NCBI RefSeq assembly: GCF_947492405.1
Contig: NZ_CANLMP010000002.1
Location: 1-64,000, forward strand
Reading direction: 5' to 3'
DNA length: 64,000 nucleotides
DNA from: an uncultured Aquimarina sp.
GTDB taxonomy: Bacteria; Bacteroidota; Bacteroidia; Flavobacteriales; Flavobacteriaceae
A program made the translations under genes and the position numbers. The notes below the pieces were generated by a model. It ran no database searches, was not told the origin of the DNA, and saw only the letters and a program-made list of their open reading frames with translations. Below, one piece after another: positions 54,245 through 62,019 of the stretch (positions are counted from its first letter, which is position 1; each line of letters starts with the position of its first letter).

Positions 54245-54672
54245 AGTTAAATAATAGTTCTTCAGTATAGTGATTAGTTAAAAATAGGCTTTTTATTATA
54301 GTAATATAATAGAAAGTCTTAGAAGATATTAGAGATATCTTTAGACTATATGGTAGGTCTAGAATCACTTTAGCAATAAGGTGCTGTTTTAGGATTGAAT
54401 TGTAGTTTGGTCATATTCTTAATATCTTTTATGAAACGGGGATGCTTAGGCATCACTGTTTCTATCATTCATAGCAAAGACATAGGTTTTATTGTTGAAA
54501 GACAGTAGAAGCTGAAACAGAGAAATTGACTATATTTTTTCAGGAAAATAACCTGATTTCGATATTTAGCAATAAATGGAACATTGAAGGTAATCGTATC
54601 GAAAAATAAAATTAATTTCTTTGTAGGAGACAGGTAGGTTTACACTTACCTGTTTCTGTTTCTGCTTTTATC
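54245..54672 (+). ncRNA. orphan transcript, ncRNA or decayed gene
   Basis: A regulated promoter fires into about 420 bp without an intact gene. A terminator-like hairpin CAGGTA/TACCTG followed by T-rich sequence lies at about 54632-54672, and a small hairpin GATGC-ttag-GCATC lies near 54445. There are also protein-like pieces (from about 54433 MKRGCLGITVSIIHSKDIGF, and further on TVEAETEKLTIFFQENNLIS in another frame), so a frameshifted gene is the alternative. I cannot decide between the two. Confidence 0.35.
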
Positions 54673-54675
54673 TAA

Positions 54676-55554
54676 TCAACCCTTTTTCGTTCTTCCGAAA
54701 CCATAAATAAGTTGGCCAAAAAAGTTTTTAGGTACTTTTTCTTCTCCGGGGAAACCAATTTCAATGGTACCACTATCTTCTGGGATATAATTTGTTTTGA
54801 AAATATAATCCCAAAGACTTAAACTAATACCAAAATTCACTCCATAAGAATTTTTAGGTAGCACATAAGAATGATGATATAAATGCATCACTGGATTATT
54901 AAAAACATACTTCAATGGCCCCCAGGTAATTTTAATATTAGCATGATTAAAATGACCTATCGCTATTGCCAAAAAATGTACTATATAAGCTTGTTCTGGC
55001 TCAAAACCGCCCAAAATCATTACTCCAATTGTTTTTAAGGGTTTATAGAATATATTTTCCATCCAATGGTAACGTAAATGTGCAGCAAATCCCATTTCCT
55101 TCACGGAATGATGAATTTTATGAAATCTCCAAAGGAACGGATATTTATGTAACAGCACATGAGTAAACCATTGTACGAAATCCAATATGATAAAAAAGAC
55201 AATTAATTGACCCCATTGGGGTAAAGCCGATATATCGACAACCGTTAAACTCTTTGTAGAAATTCCCAAATCACCAAGAATCACTCCTAATAACTGATAA
55301 AAACCGCTAATTATAATGGTGAAAACGAAAAAATTAAAGAACATATAAAATCCATCTAACCAAAAATCTTTCCTAAAAATAGATTGTTCTTTTCTCCAAG
55401 GAAATGCTATTTCTAATCCCCAAACCAATAATGAAATTATAATTAAACCCCAGAAATAATTAGTATACCAAGGAACTTCTAGAACTATGGAACTCCAGAT
55501 CCATTGAATATTATTCATAAAAGCATCAGTAAATGCATTGGTATACTTTTCCAT
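54676..55554 (-). CDS. sterol desaturase/fatty acid hydroxylase superfamily protein
   Basis: The 292-residue membrane protein has the di-iron histidine clusters of the FA-hydroxylase superfamily: HVLLH (about residue 132), RFHKIHHS (about 145), HFNHANIKI (about 200) and HLYHHSYVLP (about 225). Four membrane helices precede and surround them. It would hydroxylate or desaturate a lipid using O2. A CRP/FNR-like palindrome GTAACAAAAGTTAC lies 29.5 bp from its -7 box, so it belongs, at least by geometry, to the surrounding regulon. The lipid substrate is unknown. Confidence 0.88.
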   Translation of the reverse strand: MEKYTNAFTDAFMNNIQWIWSSIVLEVPWYTNYFWGLIIISLLVWGLEIAFPWRKEQSIFRKDFWLDGFYMFFNFFVFTIIISGFYQLLGVILGDLGISTKSLTVVDISALPQWGQLIVFFIILDFVQWFTHVLLHKYPFLWRFHKIHHSVKEMGFAAHLRYHWMENIFYKPLKTIGVMILGGFEPEQAYIVHFLAIAIGHFNHANIKITWGPLKYVFNNPVMHLYHHSYVLPKNSYGVNFGISLSLWDYIFKTNYIPEDSGTIEIGFPGEEKVPKNFFGQLIYGFGRTKKG

Positions 55555-55652
55555 CTCATTTAGTTTTAAAAAGGACCTACATATTTATTAACGCAGCCCT
55601 CTAAAATAGCTCTTTTTACGATGTATCAAATCCCTTAAAGAGTTTCAAATAT

Positions 55653-55696
55653 TAAAGGTAGAAAAAGTTATTATCTGTTTCGGTAACAAAAGTTAC
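55653..55696 (-). promoter_or_regulatory. variant CRP/FNR-type site 5 and promoter of the hydroxylase gene
   Basis: Perfect palindrome GTAACAAAAGTTAC (55683-55696), centre 55689.5, and minus-strand -7 TACCTTTA (55653-55660), 29.5 bp away. The half-site TAAC differs from the TGAT/TGAC of the other sites, so another CRP/FNR paralogue may bind. Confidence 0.6.
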
Positions 55697-55741
55697 AATC
55701 TGTACTATTTAGTGCGAACATCTTACAATAATAATTAGGAA

Positions 55742-56014
55742 TTAGTATAAAATCTCAAAAACTGTATAAAACAAAGGAATATCTTCTTCTTTAGCAACAT
55801 CCAAAACCTCAGCAAACTCTGGACCTTCAGCACACCATTCTATAAATTCTTTGAGTTGATTTTCTTCTCCTTCTGCTTCAATATAAACACTACCGTCAGA
55901 CTGATTCCTTACAGATCCTTTGATTCCCAACTCCATTGCTTTTTCTAAAGTACTTTTTCGATACCACACTCCTTGAACTTTCCCTTTTACCGAAATATTA
56001 TAATGTTTAAGCAT
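55742..56014 (-). CDS. acyP: acylphosphatase
   Basis: The 90-residue enzyme hydrolyses the carboxyl-phosphate bond of acyl phosphates. The phosphate cradle GKVQGVWYRK supplies the catalytic Arg19, and GSVRNQSDGSVYIEAEG supplies Asn37. Length is standard. It is divergent from the universal stress gene at 56163; I find no CRP-type -7 geometry facing it. Confidence 0.94.
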   Translation of the reverse strand: MLKHYNISVKGKVQGVWYRKSTLEKAMELGIKGSVRNQSDGSVYIEAEGEENQLKEFIEWCAEGPEFAEVLDVAKEEDIPLFYTVFEILY

Positions 56015-56098
56015 AGTTACAAAGGGTTTCTAATTTCTTTTAAGGATTGGATTTTGTTTACAAAAATACCACACTAAAAACATTAAAAAAGAATTCAA

Positions 56099-56141
56099 TG
56101 ACAATTATCATATTAATTCTTCTGAACATCATCTAGTTTTG
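56099..56141 (+). promoter_or_regulatory. CRP-type site 6 and promoter of the first universal stress gene
   Basis: TGACAATTATCA (56099-56110), centre 56104.5, and -7 TAGTTTTG (56134-56141), 29.5 bp away. Confidence 0.75.
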
Positions 56142-56162
56142 ATTTTGTAAAAACTAGTAACC

Positions 56163-56999
56163 ATGAAAAAAATTCTTGTCCCTATTGATTTTTCTGAACA
56201 CTCAGAATATGCATTACAAGTTGCCGCGAATATTGCAAGAAAGCAACAAGCAGAAATCATTGTATTACATATGCTTGGTTTGTCTGAAGCTATTCTTACC
56301 AAGGATGAAGCTCAAGAAGCTGCAGAGGCTATTTATTATCTAAAACTAGCAGAAAAAAGATTTAAGACTTTCTTAGATAAAGAATATCTAAAGGGTATTA
56401 AAGTCACAGAAACAGTACAGAATTATAAGATATTTAGTGAAATAAATGAAGTCGCAACCGAAAATGAAGTAGACCTTATTGTTATGGGTTCTCACGGTAG
56501 TAGTGGATTGAGTGAAGTATTTGTGGGTTCTAATACAGAAAAAGTAGTTCGTACTTCTGATATCCCGGTGCTGGTCATTAAAAACCAGATCGATGAATTT
56601 GATATGAAAGAAGTAGTTTTTGCCTGTGATTTTAAAATGGAAAACATCCGTGCTTATCATAACGCAAAACGGTTATTTAGTTTGTTTAATACTACTCTAC
56701 ATTTAGTCTATGTAAACCTACCTGGTGATCGATTTAGAAATTCTGGTCAAATCGAAGAGCAAGTAAAAGAATTTCTTTTTAAAGCAGATTCGGGCAATTT
56801 GGAAAATTTTGATAAAGTCGTTGTTCAAAATGATTATTCTGTAGAGAGTGGAATTTTTAACTATTGCCAAAAAATAAGTGCAGACGTTATTGCAATTCCA
56901 ACTCATGGCAGAAGAGGATTATCACACTTTTTTAATGGAAGTATTGGAGAGGATATTGCTAACCACGCTAATGAACCAGTGATTACGTTTAAGATTTGA
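56163..56999 (+). CDS. universal stress protein with two UspA domains, first copy
   Basis: The 278-residue protein has a full N-terminal UspA domain (MKKILVPIDFSEHSEYALQ; ATP-loop VMGSHGSSGLSEVFVGSNTEKV near residue 107) and a second, more diverged one (ADVIAIPTHGRRGLSHFFNGSIGEDI). The loops are shown in part. Such proteins rise in growth arrest, hypoxia and other stress; the G-2x-G-9x-G loop suggests nucleotide binding. It has its own CRP-type promoter. A paralogue lies at 63154. Confidence 0.92.
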   Translation: MKKILVPIDFSEHSEYALQVAANIARKQQAEIIVLHMLGLSEAILTKDEAQEAAEAIYYLKLAEKRFKTFLDKEYLKGIKVTETVQNYKIFSEINEVATENEVDLIVMGSHGSSGLSEVFVGSNTEKVVRTSDIPVLVIKNQIDEFDMKEVVFACDFKMENIRAYHNAKRLFSLFNTTLHLVYVNLPGDRFRNSGQIEEQVKEFLFKADSGNLENFDKVVVQNDYSVESGIFNYCQKISADVIAIPTHGRRGLSHFFNGSIGEDIANHANEPVITFKI

Positions 57000-57140
57000 T
57001 ATTGCGGTTTAACTAAACAAACTACACCTCTTAGGTTTCCGAACTTGAGAGGTCTTTTAGTATAATCCACACTTCATTTTATAGAGTCTTTAGTACTATT
57101 CCTACATTTTATAACAGTTGTGATATGTGCTCACACATTA

Positions 57141-57785
57141 TTATATTGAAGTTACCAGAGCTACTCCAGAAGAAGTCCCGAGTCGAGAAACACCCATCTT
57201 TATATATTTTTTGGCAGTTTCTATATCTCTAATACCACCTGAAGCTTTTATTTGTATTTTATCCTGGGCAATGTCCTTCATTAACGTAACATCTTCTACA
57301 GTAGCACCTCCGGTTCCAAAACCAGTAGAAGTTTTAATAAAGTCTGCACCTGAATCTATGGATAATTGACAAGCAATTTTCTTTTCTTCATTGGTTAGAT
57401 AACAGTTTTCAAAAATGACTTTTAATATGTTATCACCAATAGCCTTTTTAATCTTGGCAATCTCATCTCGGACGATTTCATGGTATCCAGACTTAAGCAA
57501 TCCTATGTTCAGAACCATATCGATTTCGTGAGCTCCATCTTCAATACATTGTTTTGCCTCGAATACTTTAGCTTTAGTAGTCATTGCACCTAATGGAAAT
57601 CCCACGACAGCAGCAATCTTGACATCAGACTTCATTAATTCGCTACATGCTAAGCCGACATAGGCTCCATGTACACAAACAGAATAGAAATTATATTGCT
57701 TAGCTTCTTCACATAACTTGATAATATCTTCTACTGTTGCTGTTGCTTTTAGAATAGTGTGATCGATATATGTATTAAGTTCCAT
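57141..57785 (-). CDS. deoC: deoxyribose-phosphate aldolase
   Basis: The 214-residue TIM-barrel aldolase splits 2-deoxyribose-5-phosphate to acetaldehyde and glyceraldehyde-3-phosphate by a Schiff base. The catalytic Lys is in ADFIKTSTGFGTGGAT, and a second Lys in IQIKASGGIRD; LKVIFENCYLTNEEK is also typical. It is last in a four-gene operon after thioredoxin, 2 bp downstream. Placing it in the stress regulon suggests nucleoside salvage or carbon recycling in non-growing cells. Confidence 0.94.
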   Translation of the reverse strand: MELNTYIDHTILKATATVEDIIKLCEEAKQYNFYSVCVHGAYVGLACSELMKSDVKIAAVVGFPLGAMTTKAKVFEAKQCIEDGAHEIDMVLNIGLLKSGYHEIVRDEIAKIKKAIGDNILKVIFENCYLTNEEKKIACQLSIDSGADFIKTSTGFGTGGATVEDVTLMKDIAQDKIQIKASGGIRDIETAKKYIKMGVSRLGTSSGVALVTSI

Positions 57786-57787
57786 AG

Positions 57788-58087
57788 TTATTGATGAGAA
57801 TTTATGATTCCTACAATATCATTCTTTTGTAAAACTCCCGATTGCCTCCAGAGCTGTTTCCCTTCTTTAAAAAGTAACATCGTAGGAACTCCTCTTACCT
57901 GGTATTTAGCTGCTAATGGTTGATTTTTATCAACATCAATTTTTACAATCTTTATGTTTGAACCTAACTCGTCTTTCACTTCTTTTAGAATCGGTCCTAA
58001 CACTTTACAAGGACCACACCAATCTGCATAAAAATCTATTAGAACCGGTATTTCTGAGTTAATAATATTACTAAAGTTATCCTTCAT
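57788..58087 (-). CDS. trxA: thioredoxin
   Basis: The 99-residue protein is a canonical small thioredoxin. The redox pair is Cys24 and Cys27 in YADWCGPCKVLGP, followed by the cis-Pro loop VRGVPTMLLFKEG. It reduces protein disulfides using thioredoxin reductase. Its start overlaps the stop of the DUF998-type gene by 4 bp and deoC follows after 2 bp. It is thus tied to the operon led by the lipoprotein at 58718, probably as a stress-form thioredoxin. Confidence 0.94.
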   Translation of the reverse strand: MKDNFSNIINSEIPVLIDFYADWCGPCKVLGPILKEVKDELGSNIKIVKIDVDKNQPLAAKYQVRGVPTMLLFKEGKQLWRQSGVLQKNDIVGIINSHQ

Positions 58088-58698
58088 TTTTGATTTCTAT
58101 TTATTAGCTTAAAATACTCTTTTTTTGTAAAAACATATTCATAGAATTTAAAAGAATATAAGATCCATCCAAAAGCTATTATAAATATACCTCGTTCATA
58201 TACCCCTCTATAATCAGAATGTATAACCATTAAATAGGATAATATCAGAGCAATGATTCCTATCAATATTGCCAACAATTTTTGGTTTCTCCACCTCGCT
58301 ATAAAACTAATAGTCAAACAATATGTACAAAAGGATATTCCAGCAAGTGTTGAAAAAACAGAATGCATCTCATTCTGATACGAGTCAAAAGTCAACTCAC
58401 GATTTATAGGAGCGTGTAGATATATCCCTGTTAACAGCAGAGAAATACAAAAAACTAACAGAACCAATACCTGAAGCCGAAATCCATCTAAAACTTTAAA
58501 CCCATTTATAAAAATAATGAAACCTAACAGGATAAAAATGAAGTTCATAATCCAGTTATTTTGCGTATTTTGAGCCCCTAATTCACTTAAAGTATTTTCT
58601 GATATCAAATATCCTGGATCCGAAAAAAAAGGTAATAAAAATGCTACTAGGATCATCACAATATATGTGATTGAAAAAATTAAATAGCTCCACTTCAT
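58084..58698 (-). CDS. DUF998-like six-helix membrane protein
   Basis: The 204-residue protein has six hydrophobic helices (YLIFSITYIVMILVAFLLPFF, WIMNFIFILLGFIIFINGFKV and so on). The short NTLSELGAQNTQNNWIMN motif between the first two is typical of DUF998 proteins. A few members in other phyla are thought to be involved in stress or lipid-related roles, but none is firm. It is the second gene of the lipoprotein-DUF998-trx-deoC operon, 19 bp after the first and overlapping trx. Confidence 0.78.
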   Translation of the reverse strand: MKWSYLIFSITYIVMILVAFLLPFFSDPGYLISENTLSELGAQNTQNNWIMNFIFILLGFIIFINGFKVLDGFRLQVLVLLVFCISLLLTGIYLHAPINRELTFDSYQNEMHSVFSTLAGISFCTYCLTISFIARWRNQKLLAILIGIIALILSYLMVIHSDYRGVYERGIFIIAFGWILYSFKFYEYVFTKKEYFKLINRNQK

Positions 58699-58717
58699 AG
58701 TATTGATTTTATAGATT

Positions 58718-59602
58718 TTATCCTATTAAAGGTTTATTGTTATATTTCCTAATCAGATGCATAATCTCTGTAATCGGAATCTCTATAGAATAGGTTCCTG
58801 TATATGAAGGACAAATAATACAATCGTCAAAATAGAATTCTACTACATCATCATTCACCACAAAATTGTTTTTATACACCTTAAAATCTCCTTCTGACAA
58901 TTCCCAACATTCATAAAATAACTCCCCAGAGTTTATACCATCTGAAATTATTTTATTTATCGTTGTAAGTAATTCTTTTTCCGAATTTTCAATAAAAAAA
59001 TCATTGTAATAAATGAACTTGTGATTATTAAGATCAAAATTTAGACACTCAAACATATACGTAGCATGTTTCATTCCTGAGTAGTAGTTTTCCTTATAGA
59101 GTAATACACTGAGAAGGTTACTTTTTACAGCGTAAATCTTATAATCCATTACTCTTTTATCCATACACCTACCAATTCCAAGCGAGTCGCAGAATATTAC
59201 TTTATCTTCCAGAATTTCATTTTCTGTAGCTTCTATATCTAAGTAATTTTCAGTCAGAAAATCATTAAATCTAGTGTTATTAGTATCAATTTGTTCGTTG
59301 AGATAAGGATATTTATAATCCAAAACATAGAAGTCCTCTTCCTTATAGAACTTTTTAGCAATTACTAGTTCTTGTAGTTTCTTTTTATCATCTTTTATAG
59401 TAATAAGACGCTCTACCTTTATGGATTTTGTTTTTTCCTGATTTAGTTCTAAATTTTCTTCTGATAAATATTGAGAACTATCTTTATTTTGATCCAAAAG
59501 CTGTTCGCTATCTATAGTATCTTTTTCAGGATTTTCTTTGATTTGTGTTCTATTACACGCTATTAAACTTATAATAATAACACTGATAATAAGGGCTCTC
59601 AT
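58718..59602 (-). CDS. DUF3298-like lipoprotein
   Basis: The 294-residue protein has an SpII signal (LIISVIIISLIAC, Cys about residue 16), a charged linker, then a domain whose last part reads NFVVNDDVVEFYFDDCIICP and GTYSIEIPITEIMHLI. This fits DUF3298/RsiV-like domains, which in Bacillus RsiV bind lysozyme. Two Cys in FDDCIICPS and another in YECWEL may be linked. It leads a four-gene operon behind a CRP-type site, but lysozyme binding here is unproven. Confidence 0.75.
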   Translation of the reverse strand: MRALIISVIIISLIACNRTQIKENPEKDTIDSEQLLDQNKDSSQYLSEENLELNQEKTKSIKVERLITIKDDKKKLQELVIAKKFYKEEDFYVLDYKYPYLNEQIDTNNTRFNDFLTENYLDIEATENEILEDKVIFCDSLGIGRCMDKRVMDYKIYAVKSNLLSVLLYKENYYSGMKHATYMFECLNFDLNNHKFIYYNDFFIENSEKELLTTINKIISDGINSGELFYECWELSEGDFKVYKNNFVVNDDVVEFYFDDCIICPSYTGTYSIEIPITEIMHLIRKYNNKPLIG

Positions 59603-59623
59603 ATAATGAATTTTTATTTTATA

Positions 59624-59666
59624 TAAATGTAGTTTTGAGAGTGTTCAAAAAATATGACATCGCTCA
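59624..59666 (-). promoter_or_regulatory. CRP-type site 7 and promoter of the lipoprotein-DUF998-trx-deoC operon
   Basis: TGACATCGCTCA (59655-59666), centre 59660.5, and minus-strand -7 TACATTTA (59624-59631), 29.5 bp away. The half-sites fit but the centre is less AT-rich than in the other sites. Confidence 0.6.
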
Positions 59667-59683
59667 GTTAAGATGTAAAAAAA

Positions 59684-59716
59684 GGCGAGTTTCATTTACA
59701 GAAACCCGCCTTCATA
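59684..59716 (-). terminator. minus-strand terminator upstream of site 7
   Basis: AAGGCGGGTTTC pairs with GAAACTCGCCTT on the minus strand and ends in seven T. It ends the transcript of the small membrane gene at 59897 and insulates the operon promoter. Confidence 0.8.
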
Positions 59717-59732
59717 AATAAGTATATAAAAT

Positions 59733-59892
59733 GAACTCATCTTGACTTTTTCTATTTCCTAAAAAATGGCTGAAATTCACCCATATTTCGTTACTTTTCT
59801 TACCTGTAGCTCTGCTATAGCTTCCAAAAAGTGCCTCATTTTGTCAAATTTCAACACATTTTCGGTTAAAAATAAAAAGTCAAGATAAGTTC
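59733..59892. repeat. MITE-like element with 19-bp terminal inverted repeats
   Basis: The ends GAACTCATCTTGACTTTTT (59733-59751) and AAAAAGTCAAGATAAGTTC (59874-59892) are inverted repeats with one mismatch. The 122 bp between them hold no gene. The element lies within the 3' region of the small membrane gene. Size and ends fit a miniature transposable element or a large structured RNA hairpin. No target-site duplication is evident. Confidence 0.6.
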
Positions 59893-59896
59893 AATA

Positions 59897-60181
59897 TTAA
59901 AACAAGCCGTTCCCAATAATTATTAAACTATTCACTGCTAAACTCACAATCAGTAGATCTAACACTAATTTAGGTTTCTGAACAGTTAATATTGCAGCAT
60001 TATGAGCATTACATACCGCAACAGTGAGAAAAACCAAAAACATTTGAATAAAACCATTCCCATCAAACAAAGTAGTCATAATGGCTATGGATCCTAAACA
60101 AGTTGAGGCAATGATTGCTAAAGCGGAATACCCTATATAGTTTTCAGAAAAATCAGCATTTATTTTTGCGTATAATGTCAT
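59897..60181 (-). CDS. small membrane protein of the stress regulon
   Basis: The 94-residue protein starts at ATG 60181 and has three hydrophobic helices (IGYSALAIIASTCLGSIAIM; FIQMFLVFLTVAVCNAHNAAIL; LVLDLLIVSLAVNSLIIIG, shown in part). I do not recognise the family. It has its own CRP-type promoter. The apparent start at 60256 lies upstream of the promoter and is not used. Confidence 0.72.
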   Translation of the reverse strand: MTLYAKINADFSENYIGYSALAIIASTCLGSIAIMTTLFDGNGFIQMFLVFLTVAVCNAHNAAILTVQKPKLVLDLLIVSLAVNSLIIIGNGLF

Positions 60182-60205
60182 AATAGTATGTTTTTTAATT
60201 TGAAG

Positions 60206-60248
60206 TAAAATTAGTGTCACTATAACTTTTAAAATATGATAAAAGTCA
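60206..60248 (-). promoter_or_regulatory. CRP-type site 8 and promoter of the small membrane gene
   Basis: TGATAAAAGTCA (60237-60248), centre 60242.5, and minus-strand -7 TAATTTTA (60206-60213), 29.5 bp away. Confidence 0.68.
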
Positions 60249-60274
60249 GTTCTCAAAACTATATCATAAATACA

Positions 60275-60679
60275 TTATCCTTCAAAAATCAACTGAAGTC
60301 TTCCTAGCATCATTAATTCAGATTTATTCTTCCCTGAAAAAGCACTCGCAATACTACTAGAAGTACTACAAATTAATTGTTTAATTCTATCTGTAAAAAG
60401 AGATTTATTCTCTTTATAGAAAGAGGCGAATTCATTAAAACTTGCTTCTGCCTCAAGTGCAGAATAATCTAACCAATCAAAAACAATTTCTATCTGAAAA
60501 GCAGCATCGGCACCAAACTCATCTTCTAGATCATCCACAGCTAACCACTCTGACTTCACTAGACCTCGTAACGATGCATATTCTGATTTCCGGACTACTT
60601 TATCAGCTGCCGCAATAGCATAGAATAATTTGCCCAAGCTTTGGTAAAATGTAATTCCTATATTTTCTGTTGTATCCAT
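60275..60679 (-). CDS. TerB-like helical protein
   Basis: The 134-residue protein, from ATG 60679, resembles the TerB/DjlA-type helical fold in SLGKLFYAIAAADKVVRKSEY and the later LRGLVKSEW. TerB domains, named for tellurite resistance, often bind metals or sit in stress complexes. It is divergent from the histidine kinase gene and shares a single CRP-type site with it. Its precise role is unknown. Confidence 0.72.
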   Translation of the reverse strand: MDTTENIGITFYQSLGKLFYAIAAADKVVRKSEYASLRGLVKSEWLAVDDLEDEFGADAAFQIEIVFDWLDYSALEAEASFNEFASFYKENKSLFTDRIKQLICSTSSSIASAFSGKNKSELMMLGRLQLIFEG

Positions 60680-60707
60680 TTTCTGCAAAATTTATTGGTT
60701 TATGGCA

Positions 60708-60782
60708 TAAATCTACCAAGTAACGATCATCTTTTTTATGACAAAAATCAGTTATTACAACGCGACAAAATTATTATTTTTG
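60708..60782. promoter_or_regulatory. CRP-type site 9 between two divergent promoters
   Basis: One palindrome, TGACAAAAATCA (60739-60750), centre 60744.5, serves both directions. The minus-strand -7 TAGATTTA (60708-60715) is 29.5 bp away for the TerB-like gene, and the plus-strand -7 TATTTTTG (60775-60782) is 30.5 bp away for the kinase-regulator operon. This implies autoregulation. Confidence 0.72.
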
Positions 60783-60786
60783 GAGA

Positions 60787-62016
60787 ATGAAAGTTTTCGA
60801 AAAAAACAACAATATTTTCAGAATACTTTCTGAAGCTATTTCAGAAGGAATCATTGTAGTAAATGAGGATCAAATAATTGTTGCTACTAATGAATCCGCA
60901 AATGACATCTTTGGGTATGAGAAAAATGAATTAGTTGGCAAAGAGTTAACTATTTTAATTCCAAAAAAACATCACAATGCACACGGTGGATATGTAGAGA
61001 AATTTATCGCAGACAGTGGAAAAAGGAAAATGGGGCTAGGACGTGATCTTTTTGGTGTACGAAAAAATGGTAACAAATTTCCGGTTGAAGTAGGATTAAA
61101 CCCATTTGAGATTTATGACAATTCTTATGTAATGGCTTTAGTAAGCGATATTACATTACGTAAAGAACAAGAAGTAAAAATATACGAACTAAATACTGAA
61201 CTAGAGCAAAAAATAAAAAAACGAACGCAAGAACTTTACACTACAATAAAGGAATTAGAAGAAGAGATAAAGCTTCGTAAAGAAGCAGAAGCTGTTACAA
61301 AAGAATCTCTAAAAAAAGAGCAACAACTTAATGAACTAAAAACTAAATTTCTTTCTCTTGTATCCCACGAGTTTAAAACACCACTAAGCGGAATTCTTAC
61401 CTCTACAACATTGATTGGAAAGTACACCAAAGCTGAACAGCAAGAAAAAAGAGATAAGCATTTGGCAACGATCAAAAACAAGGTAAAATATTTGGATAAT
61501 ATTCTAAATGATTTCTTATCTGTAGAACGTTTAGAAAGCGGCAAAGTAAATTATAAATTCACTCCATTCCCTCTTAGTAAGGTTATTAATGAAGTAATCT
61601 ATGATGCAAATATGTTACTTAAAGATGGTCAAAGAATAAAATACCCTAAGGATATTGATGACTACATTATAGATTTTGATGAGAAAATATTAGAGCTGGT
61701 CTTAACTAATCTTATTCGTAATGCTGTAAAATACTCTGGAGAGAACTCAACCATTGATTTACAGATCATTTTTGAGAATGATTTACTTACATTTCATATT
61801 ATTGATCAAGGTATTGGAATCCCGGAAAAAGAACAGCCATTTATATTTAAAAGATATTTTAGAGCAGAGAATGCTTTACTAGATCAAGGTACAGGAATAG
61901 GTTTGAATATCGTTAAAAGTCATTTGGAAAATCTGGGTGGGAGTATTAATTTTACAAGTAAAGAAAACCAAGGTTCTACCTTTACCGTACAAATTCCTGT
62001 AGTTAAACAATCGTAA
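60787..62016 (+). CDS. PAS histidine kinase with FixL-like haem-site residues
   Basis: The 409-residue soluble kinase has a PAS domain (residues about 8-125), a coiled coil (130-180), HisKA with the phospho-acceptor His194 in LSLVSHEFKTPLSG, and HATPase (NLIRNAVKYSG, DQGIGIPEKEQ, GTGIGLNIVKSHLE). In the PAS, His66 (NAHGGYVEKF) and Arg86 (KMGLGRDLFG) are 20 apart, the same as His200 and Arg220 of Bradyrhizobium FixL. This suggests an O2- or redox-sensing haem, though many non-haem PAS domains look similar. It is co-transcribed with the REC-CRP regulator. Confidence 0.93.
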   Translation: MKVFEKNNNIFRILSEAISEGIIVVNEDQIIVATNESANDIFGYEKNELVGKELTILIPKKHHNAHGGYVEKFIADSGKRKMGLGRDLFGVRKNGNKFPVEVGLNPFEIYDNSYVMALVSDITLRKEQEVKIYELNTELEQKIKKRTQELYTTIKELEEEIKLRKEAEAVTKESLKKEQQLNELKTKFLSLVSHEFKTPLSGILTSTTLIGKYTKAEQQEKRDKHLATIKNKVKYLDNILNDFLSVERLESGKVNYKFTPFPLSKVINEVIYDANMLLKDGQRIKYPKDIDDYIIDFDEKILELVLTNLIRNAVKYSGENSTIDLQIIFENDLLTFHIIDQGIGIPEKEQPFIFKRYFRAENALLDQGTGIGLNIVKSHLENLGGSINFTSKENQGSTFTVQIPVVKQS

Positions 62017-62019
62017 CTA

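Noticed and set aside
56015..56075. CRP-type control of acylphosphatase by site 6
   Set aside because: The minus-strand sequence 29.5 bp away (AGTGTGGT) is not a -7 box.
57127..57369. 80-codon plus-strand frame inside deoC
   Set aside because: It is the antisense shadow of the aldolase, which has complete catalytic motifs.
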